This document shows, in pieces, positions 33,519 through 43,163 of a DNA stretch of 64,000 bases. The position numbers and the translations under genes were made by a program. How positions within the stretch are numbered: the first letter of the stretch is position 1; every line of letters starts with the position of its first letter. Below the pieces are notes generated by a model that was not told the DNA's origin, searched no databases, and worked only from the letters and a program-made list of their open reading frames with translations. This DNA comes from JAEUMG01 sp963805405 (GTDB lineage Bacteria; Pseudomonadota; Alphaproteobacteria; Rhizobiales; Aestuariivirgaceae): positions 62,001 to 126,000 of the forward strand of contig CAWDUC010000018.1 in NCBI GenBank assembly GCA_963805405.1. Reading direction: 5' to 3'.

Positions 33519-34451
33519 ATGCTTCATTTCTATCGCCATATCTGGTCGACGACCGGGCGCCAGCAGATCGTCCTCGTCGCGCTGGCGCTCGTGATATCCC
33601 TGCTCGCGATGGTGCCGCTCGAATTCCAGCGCCACATCATCAATGGCCTTGCCGGCCATGACACCGTCACCAACCTCGCTCTGTTCTGCGGCGGCTATCT
33701 GGCCGTGTCGCTTTGCGTCAGCGCCCTCAAATGGGTTCTCAACCTGCGCAGCAACTGCCTGGGCGAGGACTGCGTGCGCGGCATGCGCGCCGACCTCTTC
33801 GACAATCGCATCGCCATCGCCCGCTCCGACACCGACGCAAGCCCCCAGCAGCGCAAGGCCGGCACACTCTTGACGATGATTTCATCGGAGGCCGAAAAAG
33901 TCGGGCGCTTTACGGGGGAGGCCTTCTCGGGCCCGCTCGTCGAGGCGGGAACGCTGTTGAGCGTGCTCGGCTACATGCTCTTTACCGAACCGGCACTCGG
34001 ATCGATCGTCCTGCTGCTCGCCATTCCGCAGGTGATCCTCGTCCCGATGGTGCAGAAGAAGATCAACCTGCTCACCACCGAGCGCGTGAAGACGCTGCGC
34101 CAGGCAAACGACATGGTGGTTAAATCCCTGCGCGACGACGAAGCCGAGGTGCCGCATGTCAAACCCGTCTTCGCCAGGGTGATGAACCTTCAGATCGGCG
34201 TGTACCGATTGAAATTTGGCTCGCGCGCCCTGATCAACGGCTTCAATTCCCTGGCGGTCGCGACCATCCTCTTCGCCGGTGGCTGGATGGTGCTGCAGGG
34301 CAAGACCGAGATCGGCATCGTGGTGGCGTTCCTCTCCGGCTTCGACAAGATCGTCGATCCGTCGCGCCAGCTCATTGCCTTCTTTCGCAGCGTGAGTTCG
34401 ATCAGGGTGCAGTTCGAACTCATCACCGAGGCCATGGCGGCGAAGGCCTGA
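33519..34451 (+). CDS. ABC exporter transmembrane domain protein lacking an ATPase domain
   Basis: The 310-residue protein starts after GGAGGAG. It matches the type I ABC exporter membrane domain: IVLVALALVISLLAMVPLEF, then LRSNCLGEDCVRGMRADLFD as coupling helix 1, TLLTMISSEAEKVGRFTGEA, and VSSIRVQFELITEAMAAKA at the end where the linker to the nucleotide-binding domain should begin. The ATPase domain is absent and no ATPase gene is adjacent; the next gene is convergent. It may pair with a distant ATPase, or be a non-transporting remnant. The frame is open throughout, so recent decay is not evident. Confidence 0.75.
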   Translation: MLHFYRHIWSTTGRQQIVLVALALVISLLAMVPLEFQRHIINGLAGHDTVTNLALFCGGYLAVSLCVSALKWVLNLRSNCLGEDCVRGMRADLFDNRIAIARSDTDASPQQRKAGTLLTMISSEAEKVGRFTGEAFSGPLVEAGTLLSVLGYMLFTEPALGSIVLLLAIPQVILVPMVQKKINLLTTERVKTLRQANDMVVKSLRDDEAEVPHVKPVFARVMNLQIGVYRLKFGSRALINGFNSLAVATILFAGGWMVLQGKTEIGIVVAFLSGFDKIVDPSRQLIAFFRSVSSIRVQFELITEAMAAKA

Positions 34452-34463
34452 GATGGCCGGCAC

Positions 34464-34997
34464 TCAAACTTCGCCGCGCTTCACGCCGATTGATACCGTG
34501 TGCAACGTGCACGGAGCATCGTAAGGGTTGCGCCAGCGATGGCGCGTGCCGTTCTGGATGACGACATCGCCGGGGCCGAGCGATTTGCTGGCACCATCCG
34601 CAAGCTCGACCACGATGCGGCCCGAAAGGATGGTGACGACATCGACCGTATCGGTGCGATGCGTGAAAGAGCCGTCATCCGCCATGGCTTCGAGCATGCC
34701 GGGAAGCTTGGCGTTCATTTCGGCGATGAGCGGCGCCATGGCTTCAGGCTTGGCAGGCGGCGATTTCGGATCGGGCGGCAATGTGATGATGTAGACCGCC
34801 GCGCCGCCCGCTTCGGGAAAGTAATTATGGCTGTCGTCGTGGCGGCCATCGCTCGGCAAGGCGAGGTGATTATTGCCGTAGACGCGCGCGATCGCAGCGC
34901 CCGGCATCAGGCCGATATGAATGTCGTCGATCGTCTCGTCGACGGTGAAGACGGCCTTTCCGCCGACTTCACCGGTAACGACCCGCCGCGTCGGCAT
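34464..34997 (-). CDS. Cupin domain-containing protein
   Basis: The 177-residue protein has a C-terminal cupin: DTVDVVTILSGRIVVELADG followed by GPGDVVIQNGTRHRWRNP, with His in FTHRTDTVD and RHRW positions. The N-terminal 90 residues (DIHIGLMPGAAIARVYGNNH) form an additional strand-rich region common in small-molecule-sensing or isomerase-like cupins of proteobacteria. It starts 5 nt after the rpoD stop on the same strand and could be read-through expressed, but function is unknown. Confidence 0.82.
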   Translation of the reverse strand: MPTRRVVTGEVGGKAVFTVDETIDDIHIGLMPGAAIARVYGNNHLALPSDGRHDDSHNYFPEAGGAAVYIITLPPDPKSPPAKPEAMAPLIAEMNAKLPGMLEAMADDGSFTHRTDTVDVVTILSGRIVVELADGASKSLGPGDVVIQNGTRHRWRNPYDAPCTLHTVSIGVKRGEV

Positions 34998-35002
34998 AGC
35001 GC

Positions 35003-37084
35003 CTAGTTGTCGAGGAAGCTCCGGAGCTTACGCGAGCGGCTCGGATGCTTGAGCTTGCGCAAGGCCTTCGCCTCGATCTGGCGGATGCGTTCGCGCGTCA
35101 CCGAGAACTGCTGGCCGACCTCTTCGAGCGTGTGATCGGTGTTCATGCCGATGCCGAAGCGCATGCGCAGGACACGCTCTTCGCGCGGCGTCAGCGAGGC
35201 GAGCACGCGCGTCGTGGTCTCGCGCAGGTTCGCCTGGATCGCCGCATCGATGGGCAGGATCGCGTTCTTGTCCTCGATGAAATCGCCGAGATGCAAATCC
35301 TCTTCATCGCCGACCGGCGTTTCAAGCGAGATCGGCTCCTTGGCGATCTTCATCACCTTGCGCACTTTTTCGAGCGGCATGGAGAGCTTCTCGGCGAGTT
35401 CTTCCGGCGTCGGCTCGCGGCCGATCTCGTGCATCATCTGGCGCGACGAGCGCACGATCTTGTTGATCGTCTCGATCATGTGCACGGGGATGCGGATGGT
35501 GCGCGCCTGGTCGGCGATCGAACGGGTGATCGCCTGCCTGATCCACCATGTCGCGTAGGTCGAAAACTTGTAGCCGCGGCGATATTCGAACTTATCGACG
35601 GCCTTCATCAGGCCGATATTGCCTTCCTGGATGAGGTCCAGGAACTGCAGGCCGCGATTGGTGTATTTCTTGGCGATCGAGATCACGAGGCGGAGATTGG
35701 CCTCGACCATTTCCTTCTTGGCTTGCCGTGCTTCGCGCTCGCCCTTCTGCACCATGGCGACGATGCGGCGATATTCCGGAATCTGAAGCCCGGTGAGCGA
35801 GGCGAGTTCGTGGATCTCGTCACGGATCACCTTGATCGAATCGCGCTCGTCATTGGCAAACTTCTTCCAGCCGTACTTCGCAAGACGCGCGACGCGGCGC
35901 AGCCATTCTTGGTTCAGTTCCTCGCCCTGATACTCTTTCAGGAATACTTCGCGCGGAATCTTGTAGGTTTCGGCGAGCCGCATAAGCCGGCCTTCAAGCG
36001 AGTTGAGCCGCTTGTTGATGTCATAAAGTTGCTCGACCAGTGCCTCGATGCGCGCATTGTTGAGCGACAGCGACTTCACGTCGGTGATGATTTCATCACG
36101 CAATTTCTTGTAGCGCCGCTCCTGCGAGGGCGAGAGCGCGGTCTTGTCGCCGACTTCCTGGTCCTGAAGCTTGCGCAACGATTTGTAGGTCTTGGCGATG
36201 CGGTCGAAGGTCTCGAGCACTTTCGGCTTGAGCTCGGCTTCCATCGCCGAGAGCGAAACGCCGGGATCGTCACCCTCGTCGTCGTCTTCTTCCTCGACCT
36301 GCGGCTTGTCGAAATCTTCAGGCGAGAGAACGTCGCCATACTCATCATCGCCAGGCCGGCGCACCGGCGGCCGGCGCTCTTCGCGGCGCGGCTCGATCTT
36401 GCGGCATTCAGGCTTCTTGGGCTCGGTGAGCACCGACATCGGCGGCGCCGACGCAGCCGACTTGGCTTCGGGGCCCGCATAGGTCGCTTCGAGGTCGATG
36501 ATGTCGCGCAGCAGGATCTTGGCTTCGTTAAGTTCGTCGCGCCAGATGATGATCGCCTGGAAAGTCAGCGGGCTTTCGCACAAGCCCTGGATCATCGCTT
36601 CGCGGCCAGCCTCGATGCGCTTGGCAATGGCGATTTCGCCCTCGCGCGACAAAAGCTCGACCTGGCCCATTTCGCGCAAGTACATGCGCACCGGATCGTC
36701 GGTACGATCCGACGGTGCCTTCTCGGCCTCGACCTTGATGACCGCGGTCTCGGTGCTCTCGACCACTTCCTCGGTCTTAGTCGTGGTCTCGGTCTCTTCC
36801 TCGCTCTCGACGACGGTGATGCCCATATCGGCGAGCATCGCGTAGATGTCCTCGATCTGGTCGGAGGTGACTTCTTCCGACGGCATCACGGCATTGAGCT
36901 CGTCCAAGGTCACATAGCCGCGCGCCTTCGCCTGCTTAATCATCCGCTTTACGGCGGCATCGGAAAGATCAAGGACGGGCAAGTCCTGGCCGTCTGCCGG
37001 GGTCTCGGGCGCGTCCTGCTCTTCGGCGGCGTCCTGGGCCTGCGGTTCGTCCGACTGCGGTTCGCGCATTTGGGCTCGTGCCAT
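35003..37084 (-). CDS. rpoD: RNA polymerase primary sigma factor RpoD (sigma-70)
   Basis: The start ATG at 37082-37084 follows AAGGAA and gives 693 residues; an ATG at 37123 is further upstream without a site. Region 1.1 lies near residue 40-100, with an acidic insert. Region 1.2 begins DPVRMYLREMGQVELLSREG; the non-conserved acidic region contains VEEEDDDEGDDPG; regions 2.3-2.4 are YKFSTYATWWIRQAITRSIA; region 3 starts IRIPVHMIETINK; region 4.2 is LEEVGQQFSVTRERIRQIEA followed by KALRKLKHPSRSRKLRSFL. It recruits core polymerase to housekeeping promoters. It lies downstream of dnaG, the usual alphaproteobacterial order. Confidence 0.98.
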   Translation of the reverse strand: MARAQMREPQSDEPQAQDAAEEQDAPETPADGQDLPVLDLSDAAVKRMIKQAKARGYVTLDELNAVMPSEEVTSDQIEDIYAMLADMGITVVESEEETETTTKTEEVVESTETAVIKVEAEKAPSDRTDDPVRMYLREMGQVELLSREGEIAIAKRIEAGREAMIQGLCESPLTFQAIIIWRDELNEAKILLRDIIDLEATYAGPEAKSAASAPPMSVLTEPKKPECRKIEPRREERRPPVRRPGDDEYGDVLSPEDFDKPQVEEEDDDEGDDPGVSLSAMEAELKPKVLETFDRIAKTYKSLRKLQDQEVGDKTALSPSQERRYKKLRDEIITDVKSLSLNNARIEALVEQLYDINKRLNSLEGRLMRLAETYKIPREVFLKEYQGEELNQEWLRRVARLAKYGWKKFANDERDSIKVIRDEIHELASLTGLQIPEYRRIVAMVQKGEREARQAKKEMVEANLRLVISIAKKYTNRGLQFLDLIQEGNIGLMKAVDKFEYRRGYKFSTYATWWIRQAITRSIADQARTIRIPVHMIETINKIVRSSRQMMHEIGREPTPEELAEKLSMPLEKVRKVMKIAKEPISLETPVGDEEDLHLGDFIEDKNAILPIDAAIQANLRETTTRVLASLTPREERVLRMRFGIGMNTDHTLEEVGQQFSVTRERIRQIEAKALRKLKHPSRSRKLRSFLDN

Positions 37085-37210
37085 CAAACTCGTTCCTTTT
37101 TCTTCTCGCGGCCTCCGCATCACCCAGCCTGCATGGGCGAATCGGGGGTCATCCCTGCCGCAGCTAAACTCCCGGCGCTTAACCCGCCGTTAAACATAAA
37201 AATCTACCGC

Positions 37211-39181
37211 TCAGGAAACCGGATCGACCGCCCGACCCGATGCCGCACCGAAGCCCTCGATCTGGGCTTCCGCACCCGCATGGGCGTGGAGCTCTTCACG
37301 GATTTCATTAAGCCGGGCTAGGTTCTCCTCGCTCGGATCGTCCGCCCACGCGGATTCAGCCGCCTTGAGCTCGCGTTCCAAGGTAACGCATTTCCTGTGC
37401 AGGGCGATGATCTGTCGCAGTCCTGTCCGGGCGTCCGCAGACGCTGCACCGGGCCCAAGGAACCACTCATTCAGACGCATCGCCTGGTTTTCGAGGCGGT
37501 CCAACATGGACTCATGGCCCCGGTCACGCAAATGGCCCCGCAAGGCTGGCCCGTCAAGGCCCTCCTGCGAGGCAGCGATATCTAGAATTTCCCGCCGGAG
37601 CGAGTCAAGCGCGCGCGAGGCGAACTCCACCTCGGTAAAATCGTCGAAAAAATCGTCCAGAATGTCGGGGTGATTGACGATGCCATGGATGATCAGGCGT
37701 TCCCGGCGCTCGTGATCGGCCTTCCGGCCTTGGCCAGGCTGGGCAAGCGCCGAGCCTTTGAGGCTTTCGCCCGGCCGCGAAACGAAATCATGCGCCATCG
37801 GCCGGCTGCCCGGGCGCCGGCGGGCATGGGTAACGGGCCGCGCAACGGCCCGCGCCGGCCGCCCGCCCGGCGTGAAGCTGCGGACTTGCGCGCCAGCCGG
37901 AGCCAGTTGCTGGGTGAGGCGGCGCCTGAAGTCCTCGGCATAATATTTCCGCACCGTGTCATCGCCGATCTGCGCGACAAGCGAGGAGAGCCTGGTTTCG
38001 AGCAGCGCGCGGCCGTCCGGGGTGTCGATCCGGTTTTGGCCGAATTCACGCGCCCATAGCAGATCGGCCAGGGGCCGCGACCGGGCCACCGCCTCGCGAA
38101 CCGCCTCGGCGCCTTCGCTCTTCAAAAGATCGTCCGGGTCCTGGCCTTCCGGCAGAAGTACGAAGGCGAGCGAGTGACCAGGGGCAAGCATCGGGAGCGC
38201 AAGATCCATCGCCCGGTGTGCGGCCTTGACCCCTGCTTCATCGCCATCGAAGCACAGCAGTGGCTCGGGCGCGGTCCGCCACAACAGCCCAAGCTGGTCG
38301 GCGGTCAAAGCGGTTCCGAGTGGCGCGACGCAGTGTCGAAGCCCGGCGCGATGCATGGCGATCACGTCCATGTAGCCTTCGACCGCGATGATCTGCCCGG
38401 CCTCGTGCGCGGGACCGCGCGCCTTGTCCATGTTGTAGAGCATCCGGCCCTTGTGGAAGAGCGGCGTCTCCGGCGAATTCAGATATTTGGCGAGGGCATC
38501 CTTGGAGAGCGCCCGGCCGCCAAAGGCAACGACGCGACCGCGTCCGTCGCGAATGGGAAAGACGATGCGGTCGCGGAAGCGGTCATAGGCAACGGGAATG
38601 TCATCGCCGGTAATAACGAGGCCAGCATCGGCCATCTGCTCGAGCGTCACGTTCTTGGCGGCGAGATGGCTCCGCAGGGCCGACCTGTCGTCGGGCGCAT
38701 AGCCGATGCGGAATTCGCGCTGGACCGCGCCGGGAAGCCCTCGATCCGAAAGATAGCCGCGCGCCCGCGCGCCCCGCGCTGCCTGAAGCTCGCCTTCGAA
38801 AAAGGCGGTCGCCATTTCCATGACGTCGTAAAGCGAGGACCGCTGCTTCTCGCGCGCCTCGTCTTCAGGCGTGGAAGTCGGCATCGGCAGTCCGGCCTCG
38901 GCAGCGAGACGCTCGACCGCTTCGGGAAAATTCAAACCGTCCTTTTCGACGAGGAAGGTGAAGATGTCGCCCGACGCCTTGCAACCGAAGCAGTGGTAGC
39001 GGCCCTTGCGGTCTTCCACATGGAAGGACGCCGTCTTCTCATTATGAAACGGGCAGCAACCCCACAGATCCCCGCGCCCGGGATTGGATTTGCGGCGGTC
39101 CCAGGCGACGCGGCGACCGACCACGGACGAGATCGACACGCGCGCGCGAATCTCATCCAGAAATGTCGGCGAGAATTTCAT
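37211..39181 (-). CDS. dnaG: DNA primase
   Basis: The 656-residue primase synthesises RNA primers for replication with DnaB helicase. Residues 40-65 hold the CHC2 zinc finger (CPFHNEKTASFHVEDRKG, then CFGCKASGD). The N-terminal catalytic core follows with LNSPETPLFHKGRMLYN, and the TOPRIM domain has AVEGYMDVIAMHRAG and CFDGDEAGVKAAHRAMDLAL (acidic metal ligands). The C-terminal helicase-binding region is helical (RETLE-type) with EGFGAASGRAVDPVS at the end. Length is typical for the class. A transcript separate from phoX is implied by the terminator at 39308. Confidence 0.97.
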   Translation of the reverse strand: MKFSPTFLDEIRARVSISSVVGRRVAWDRRKSNPGRGDLWGCCPFHNEKTASFHVEDRKGRYHCFGCKASGDIFTFLVEKDGLNFPEAVERLAAEAGLPMPTSTPEDEAREKQRSSLYDVMEMATAFFEGELQAARGARARGYLSDRGLPGAVQREFRIGYAPDDRSALRSHLAAKNVTLEQMADAGLVITGDDIPVAYDRFRDRIVFPIRDGRGRVVAFGGRALSKDALAKYLNSPETPLFHKGRMLYNMDKARGPAHEAGQIIAVEGYMDVIAMHRAGLRHCVAPLGTALTADQLGLLWRTAPEPLLCFDGDEAGVKAAHRAMDLALPMLAPGHSLAFVLLPEGQDPDDLLKSEGAEAVREAVARSRPLADLLWAREFGQNRIDTPDGRALLETRLSSLVAQIGDDTVRKYYAEDFRRRLTQQLAPAGAQVRSFTPGGRPARAVARPVTHARRRPGSRPMAHDFVSRPGESLKGSALAQPGQGRKADHERRERLIIHGIVNHPDILDDFFDDFTEVEFASRALDSLRREILDIAASQEGLDGPALRGHLRDRGHESMLDRLENQAMRLNEWFLGPGAASADARTGLRQIIALHRKCVTLERELKAAESAWADDPSEENLARLNEIREELHAHAGAEAQIEGFGAASGRAVDPVS

Positions 39182-39307
39182 TCAAGTTCTATGGACCTTC
39201 GCCGCGAGTAAGGCAAATCAGCCAGCAATTCAACAAACAGGGTATCTACAGGTTTCTCGTGGACAAAAAAAGAACGAGCGCCTTCTGAACCGGCGGGGAG
39301 AGGGCAT

Positions 39308-39336
39308 AAAAAAACAGGCGCCCCAGAGGGGGCGCC
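39308..39336 (-). terminator. Rho-independent terminator of the phoX-like gene
   Basis: GGCGCCCC (39317-39324) and GGGGCGCC (39329-39336) form an 8-bp stem with loop AGAG. On the minus strand it is followed by TG and seven T (39314-39308). It begins 21 nt after the phoX-like stop and separates that gene from dnaG. Confidence 0.9.
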
Positions 39337-39357
39337 CGCCGGAATATCGCAGCGATC

Positions 39358-41013
39358 TTATTGGCCAGCCGTCTTCATCATTGCTGGCTTCTTCATCAAT
39401 TCCCACGTCGTGTTGTCGCCGTGCTGCTGGGTATAAAAGACCCGCCAGCCGCCCTCGAACGGCGTCGGCATCTTGACGCCCAGCAGGCCCTCGACGCTGG
39501 CATCGCCGTCGGAGACATGGATGCCAGTGATCTCGTTGTCGCCCTCATTCTGGTAGTCCGTATCTTCGAGCCCGCTCAGGCCAGCATCGATGGTCGCGGA
39601 AGTATCGCGGCCTTCGGCAAGGAAGCGTACCGGCATGGCGTCGGGCTTGGAATAATCGGCGGTGAGGTCGATCACATAGCCCGAATCGAGCGCATTGCGC
39701 TGACCATGCAGCTTGTCGCCGGCATCTTCGGTGAACAGACCTTCATCCGCCGACCAGAATGCCATGTTGTCGAGCCCGGTGACCGCCGGGGAACCGCGAA
39801 ACACCATGACGATCTCGCCTTCGGAAGCATCAGGCGCAGCCTGCTTGAGCTTCAGCACCGCGCCAAAGCCGCCATATTCGGCACCGGCTTCGGTCTTGGC
39901 ATTGGTATCGCCGGTCTCGGTGAATACAAACTCGGTAAAGTTTGTGCCGGGCCGAAACATGCCATTTTCCGGACGCTTCAGCGGGCTGGCGCCCTTCGCC
40001 TTGGCGATCGCATTGGCCGCGAACGGCTTGATGCCATCGGTGTCCGTATCGTGCACCAACACCCACTTGGTCTTGAGCGTCGTGCCGTAAGTGTGAAGAT
40101 CCTTCATGCCTTGCGACAGGATGTCGGCGTCGGCCTCGCCGTCATGGAAGGTGATCGGCTGGCCGGTGGAATCCATGATCTGGAGAGCCTCAAGCTTGCC
40201 GCCCTTGCTGAGATCGCTCTTGTCCTTCGGCGTAAGCCGATAGACGAAGCTGTTCGGCTGCTTGGCATTCTTGTTGACGGTGCCCTTCTTGTCGTCTTCG
40301 TCCTCGACAAGCCAGATCGCACCATTGGGATCGACCTGCACGCCTTCATAGGAGCCGTTACCGGAAACGCCGGTCAGGTTGTCGACTTTGGACGGGAAAT
40401 CGATGGTCGCCTGCCAGAGGCCGCCCTTGTCGCCTTCCTCGCTGGTCAGCATGAGGCGGTTGGCGAAGGGGTTCCATGCGCTGCCGTCGATGAACGGCAC
40501 CGGCCAGCCGTCGGTCACGTCATCAGCCATGAGCGTCACGCGATGTGCGACATCGGCATCGAGGTTGATCCGGGTCAGGGATCCTTGCGGCTTTCCGTCC
40601 TCGGCATTGGCGCCATATTCATGGCCCTGGAAAAGGAAGTGCGTGCCGTAATTGTAATTCTGGTCGGGACCGTGCTGGCCTTCGAGGACCAGATAGGTGT
40701 TCTTGTCGGGCTCGGTCTTGGTCGCTTCGACCTTGTTGTCCTTCGCCTGAATTGAATTGGCGGCAGGCAGCATCGGCCCGTCGGATGCGTAGCCGTAATG
40801 GGTCAGGATAGCGGTCGGGTTCTCCAGCGGCATTGCGCCTTGAGCGGCAATGATCTGAATCAATTCCGGGGAAAGGGCGCTCGGCATCGCCATGCCTTCG
40901 ACTCTGGGCATGCCGGCCGGCACCGTGGTGAGCTTGACACTGTCGGCTAGAACGGAGCTTGGAATGAGCGCCGTCGCGGCGCCCAGCACGAGGAGAAATG
41001 AGCGTGGGTTCAT
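39358..41013 (-). CDS. PhoX/DUF839-like exported protein
   Basis: The 551-residue protein has a signal peptide (SFLLVLGAATALIPSSVLA). Motifs fit the DUF839/PhoX beta-propeller group: THFLFQGHEYGANAEDGKPQ, SLTRINLDADVAHRVTLMAD, DGSAWNPFANRLMLTSEEGD, SYEGVQVDPNGAIWLVEDED, and GLDNMAFWSADEGLFTEDAG. PhoX enzymes are Ca/Fe-dependent periplasmic alkaline phosphatases; this member is shorter than typical PhoX and lacks a Tat motif, so phosphatase activity is only a possibility. It has its own terminator and is monocistronic. Confidence 0.8.
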   Translation of the reverse strand: MNPRSFLLVLGAATALIPSSVLADSVKLTTVPAGMPRVEGMAMPSALSPELIQIIAAQGAMPLENPTAILTHYGYASDGPMLPAANSIQAKDNKVEATKTEPDKNTYLVLEGQHGPDQNYNYGTHFLFQGHEYGANAEDGKPQGSLTRINLDADVAHRVTLMADDVTDGWPVPFIDGSAWNPFANRLMLTSEEGDKGGLWQATIDFPSKVDNLTGVSGNGSYEGVQVDPNGAIWLVEDEDDKKGTVNKNAKQPNSFVYRLTPKDKSDLSKGGKLEALQIMDSTGQPITFHDGEADADILSQGMKDLHTYGTTLKTKWVLVHDTDTDGIKPFAANAIAKAKGASPLKRPENGMFRPGTNFTEFVFTETGDTNAKTEAGAEYGGFGAVLKLKQAAPDASEGEIVMVFRGSPAVTGLDNMAFWSADEGLFTEDAGDKLHGQRNALDSGYVIDLTADYSKPDAMPVRFLAEGRDTSATIDAGLSGLEDTDYQNEGDNEITGIHVSDGDASVEGLLGVKMPTPFEGGWRVFYTQQHGDNTTWELMKKPAMMKTAGQ

Positions 41014-41179
41014 GGCTGTTGTCCTGAATGACTCTAAACAAGGACAGGGTTAGCCAGCTCGTGTGACGATCGCGTTGCAATGAAGACCCTCCGACGCCGT
41101 CATGCGTTTTTCACATTGGGCCGCCCGGCATGTCACATTGCCCAGGAGATGGATTGGCCGATAGTCTCGGCGAATTCGC

Positions 41180-42068
41180 ATGCCGCTCAATCCCAAATCC
41201 AGACCACTTTGGCTCTTAGCCGCCCCGGTCATATTCCTTATCCTTTGGTCGGGCGGATTCAGCATCGCGAAATTCGGCGTTGCGCATGCCGAGCCCTTGA
41301 CCTTCCTCGCCTTGCGCTATGCGATCGTGATCGCAATCCTGCTTCCCGTTTATGCGGTTCTGCGGCCGCCTCTCCCGCCGACGCCCGCCGCCTGGATCAA
41401 TGTGGCGATCGTCGGCTTCCTCATCCAGACCGTCTATTTCGGCTTGTGCTACATCGCCTTCAAAGCCGGCGTCTCGGCCGGCGGCGTGGCAATCATCGTC
41501 TGCCTGCAGCCGATCCTTGTCGGCTTGATAGCCCCGCATTTTGCGGGCGAGCGCGTTGGCTTGCGGCGCTGGATCGGGCTCATGCTCGGCCTTGGTGGTG
41601 CTGCGACTGTGATCCTTGCACGCTCGACGATCGCTGCAGAAGTCAGTTTTCGGGATCGTCTGCGCAATCGGCGCGCTTGCCGGGATCACCGGTGGCACCT
41701 TATGGGAGAAGCGTTTCGGCATCTCCCTCCATCCGGTTGTCTCGAACCTGATCCAGTTCGCCGCTGGCCTCGTCACGACCTTGCCCTTCGCGCTGGCACT
41801 CGAAACGCTCAAGATCGACTGGACGAGAGATTTCATCGCCGCTCTTGCCTATCTCGTGATCGGCAACTCGCTCATCGCCATGACGCTTCTCATCGCCATG
41901 ATCCGCGCCGGCGAAGTGTCGCGCGTCTCGGCCCTTTTCTATCTGGTGCCGCCCTTGAGCGCGCTCATGGCCTGGCCACTGCTTGGCGAACACATGCCGC
42001 CCCTTGCCTGGGCCGGCATGGCATTGGCGGCGCTGGGTGTTTGGATTGCGAGCCGCATGCGGGCATGA
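41180..42068 (+). pseudogene. EamA/DMT transporter, frameshifted
   Basis: The N-terminal EamA repeat reads normally from ATG 41180 (LAAPVIFLILWSGGFSIAKF through RWIGLMLGLGGAATVILARS) to about 41640. The second repeat then continues one frame on as FGIVCAIGALAGITGGTLWE to VPPLSALMAWPLLGEHMPPL, ending at 42068. Removing one T from TTTT at 41647-41650 restores a normal protein of about 295 residues with around ten membrane helices. The first frame continues as non-membrane, Arg/His-rich nonsense. Probably an assembly error or a very recent insertion. Transport substrate unknown. Confidence 0.82.
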
Positions 42069-42103
42069 GATAGTCACCCATCATCCCAAAACAGGAGGTT
42101 TTG

Positions 42104-42523
42104 ATGAAAGCAGTCTACACAGCGCATGGAAGCGCCACCGGCGGCCGCGATGGGCAAGGCCGCACCGATGACGGCAAGGTCGACGTCAAATTGACCTTGC
42201 CGAAGGAAATGGGCGGGTCCGGCACCGGGACAAATCCCGAGCAGCTTTTCTCGGTCGGCTATTCAGCCTGCTACCTGGGCGCGCTTAAGCACGTCGCAGG
42301 CAAGGAGAAGATCAAGATTTCCGATGACGCCAAGGTCTCGGCCAATGTCGGCATCGGCGAGCGTGACGACAAGCAGGGCTTCGGCCTGGTCGTCGCTCTC
42401 GAAGTGAGCCTGCCCGGCGTCGACAAGGCAAAGGCCGAGGAACTCGTCAAGATGGCCCATGTCGTGTGCCCCTATAGTCACTCGATCAAGGGCAATGTCG
42501 AGGTCACGACGAAGGTGGTTTGA
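42104..42523 (+). CDS. ohr: Organic hydroperoxide resistance protein (Ohr)
   Basis: The 139-residue protein starts at ATG 42104, 5 nt after GGAGG. It reduces organic hydroperoxides using a reactive cysteine pair: C in FSVGYSACYLGALKHV and C in AHVVCPYSHSIKGNVEV, the Ohr-type spacing. NPEQLFSVGY is the OsmC/Ohr hallmark, and the alpha-helical GKVDVKLTLPKEMGG opening matches Ohr rather than OsmC. No OhrR-type regulator is adjacent. It probably protects membranes against lipid peroxides in the cytoplasm, using lipoylated dihydrolipoamide as electron donor in known members. Confidence 0.92.
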   Translation: MKAVYTAHGSATGGRDGQGRTDDGKVDVKLTLPKEMGGSGTGTNPEQLFSVGYSACYLGALKHVAGKEKIKISDDAKVSANVGIGERDDKQGFGLVVALEVSLPGVDKAKAEELVKMAHVVCPYSHSIKGNVEVTTKVV

Positions 42524-42576
42524 CGATTTTGAGCTCCATGGCAGGGTCAGGCTCTGCCATGGAGGACTGAGCAGAC

Positions 42577-43045
42577 CTACCCGCCCAACTGGCCTTTGAC
42601 CGCAGCGCCGGCCTTGGCCATGTCCATCTGGCCGGCATATTTTGCCTTGAGCGCGGCCATGACCTTGCCCATATCCTTGACCGACTGGGCACCGGTTTCC
42701 TGGATGAGGGCTGCAACCACCGACTTCACCTCAGCGTCCGAAAGCTGCTTCGGCATGAAGCTCTGGATGATCTCGATCTCGGTGCTCTCCTGCTGGGCGA
42801 GTTCCGGGCGTCCGCCCTGCTGATACATCGCAACGCTTTCCTGGCGCTGCTTCACCATCTTGGCGAGAACCTCGACGATCTGTGCGTCGTTGACGCCCGA
42901 ATTCAGGACCTGCGGTGCGGTTCTGGATGTCGCGGTCTTTGATCGCCGAGTTGACAAGCCGAAGCGTCGAAACGCGGAGCTTGTCGCCGGCCTTCATCGC
43001 TGTCTTCAGCTCGTCCGATATCTTTGCGCGCAATCCATCGCTCAT
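42577..43045 (-). pseudogene. yqeY: GatB/YqeY domain-containing protein, frameshifted
   Basis: The N-terminus reads MSDGLRAKISDELKTAMKAG, then LRLVNSAIKDRDIQNRTAGP, the YqeY opening, from ATG 43045. The family continuation GVNDAQIVEVLAKMVKQRQE, SFMPKQLSDAEVKSVV and MGKVMAALKAKYAGQMDMAK lies in another frame and runs to the stop at 42577. Dropping one G from the GGG (CCC at 42896-42898 on the plus strand) fuses the two into a 155-residue protein of the usual length. YqeY is a tRNA-amidotransferase-like helper of unclear role, adjacent to and divergent from carA in many alphaproteobacteria. An assembly error is the most likely reason for the break. Confidence 0.85.
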
Positions 43046-43112
43046 GTTCAGAAACCTTGCCGAAAAAGGGGTGAAGCGCTGCCAATAGCCCCAAGGTCGT
43101 CCGCGCGCAACC

Positions 43113-43141
43113 TTGACGCCTTTGCGCTCGGCCCATATGTG
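43113..43141 (+). promoter_or_regulatory. Candidate sigma-70 promoter of carA
   Basis: TTGACG (43113-43118) and TATGTG (43136-43141) are separated by 17 nt, lying 23-51 nt upstream of the carA start. A start site near 43148 would leave a 16-nt leader holding the AAGGAG at 43151-43156. It is the best match in the yqeY-carA gap. Confidence 0.45.
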
Positions 43142-43163
43142 TCCGCGGCCAAGGAGTCCCCCC

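Noticed and set aside
35045..37321. A 758-codon open frame on the plus strand opposite rpoD
   Set aside because: It is antisense to the intact rpoD gene, Arg/His/Leu-rich and without any recognisable motif or ribosome-binding site; GC-rich genes often leave such frames.
39361..40755. A 464-codon open frame opposite the PhoX-like gene
   Set aside because: Antisense to a gene with signal peptide, conserved motifs and its own terminator; composition does not resemble a protein.
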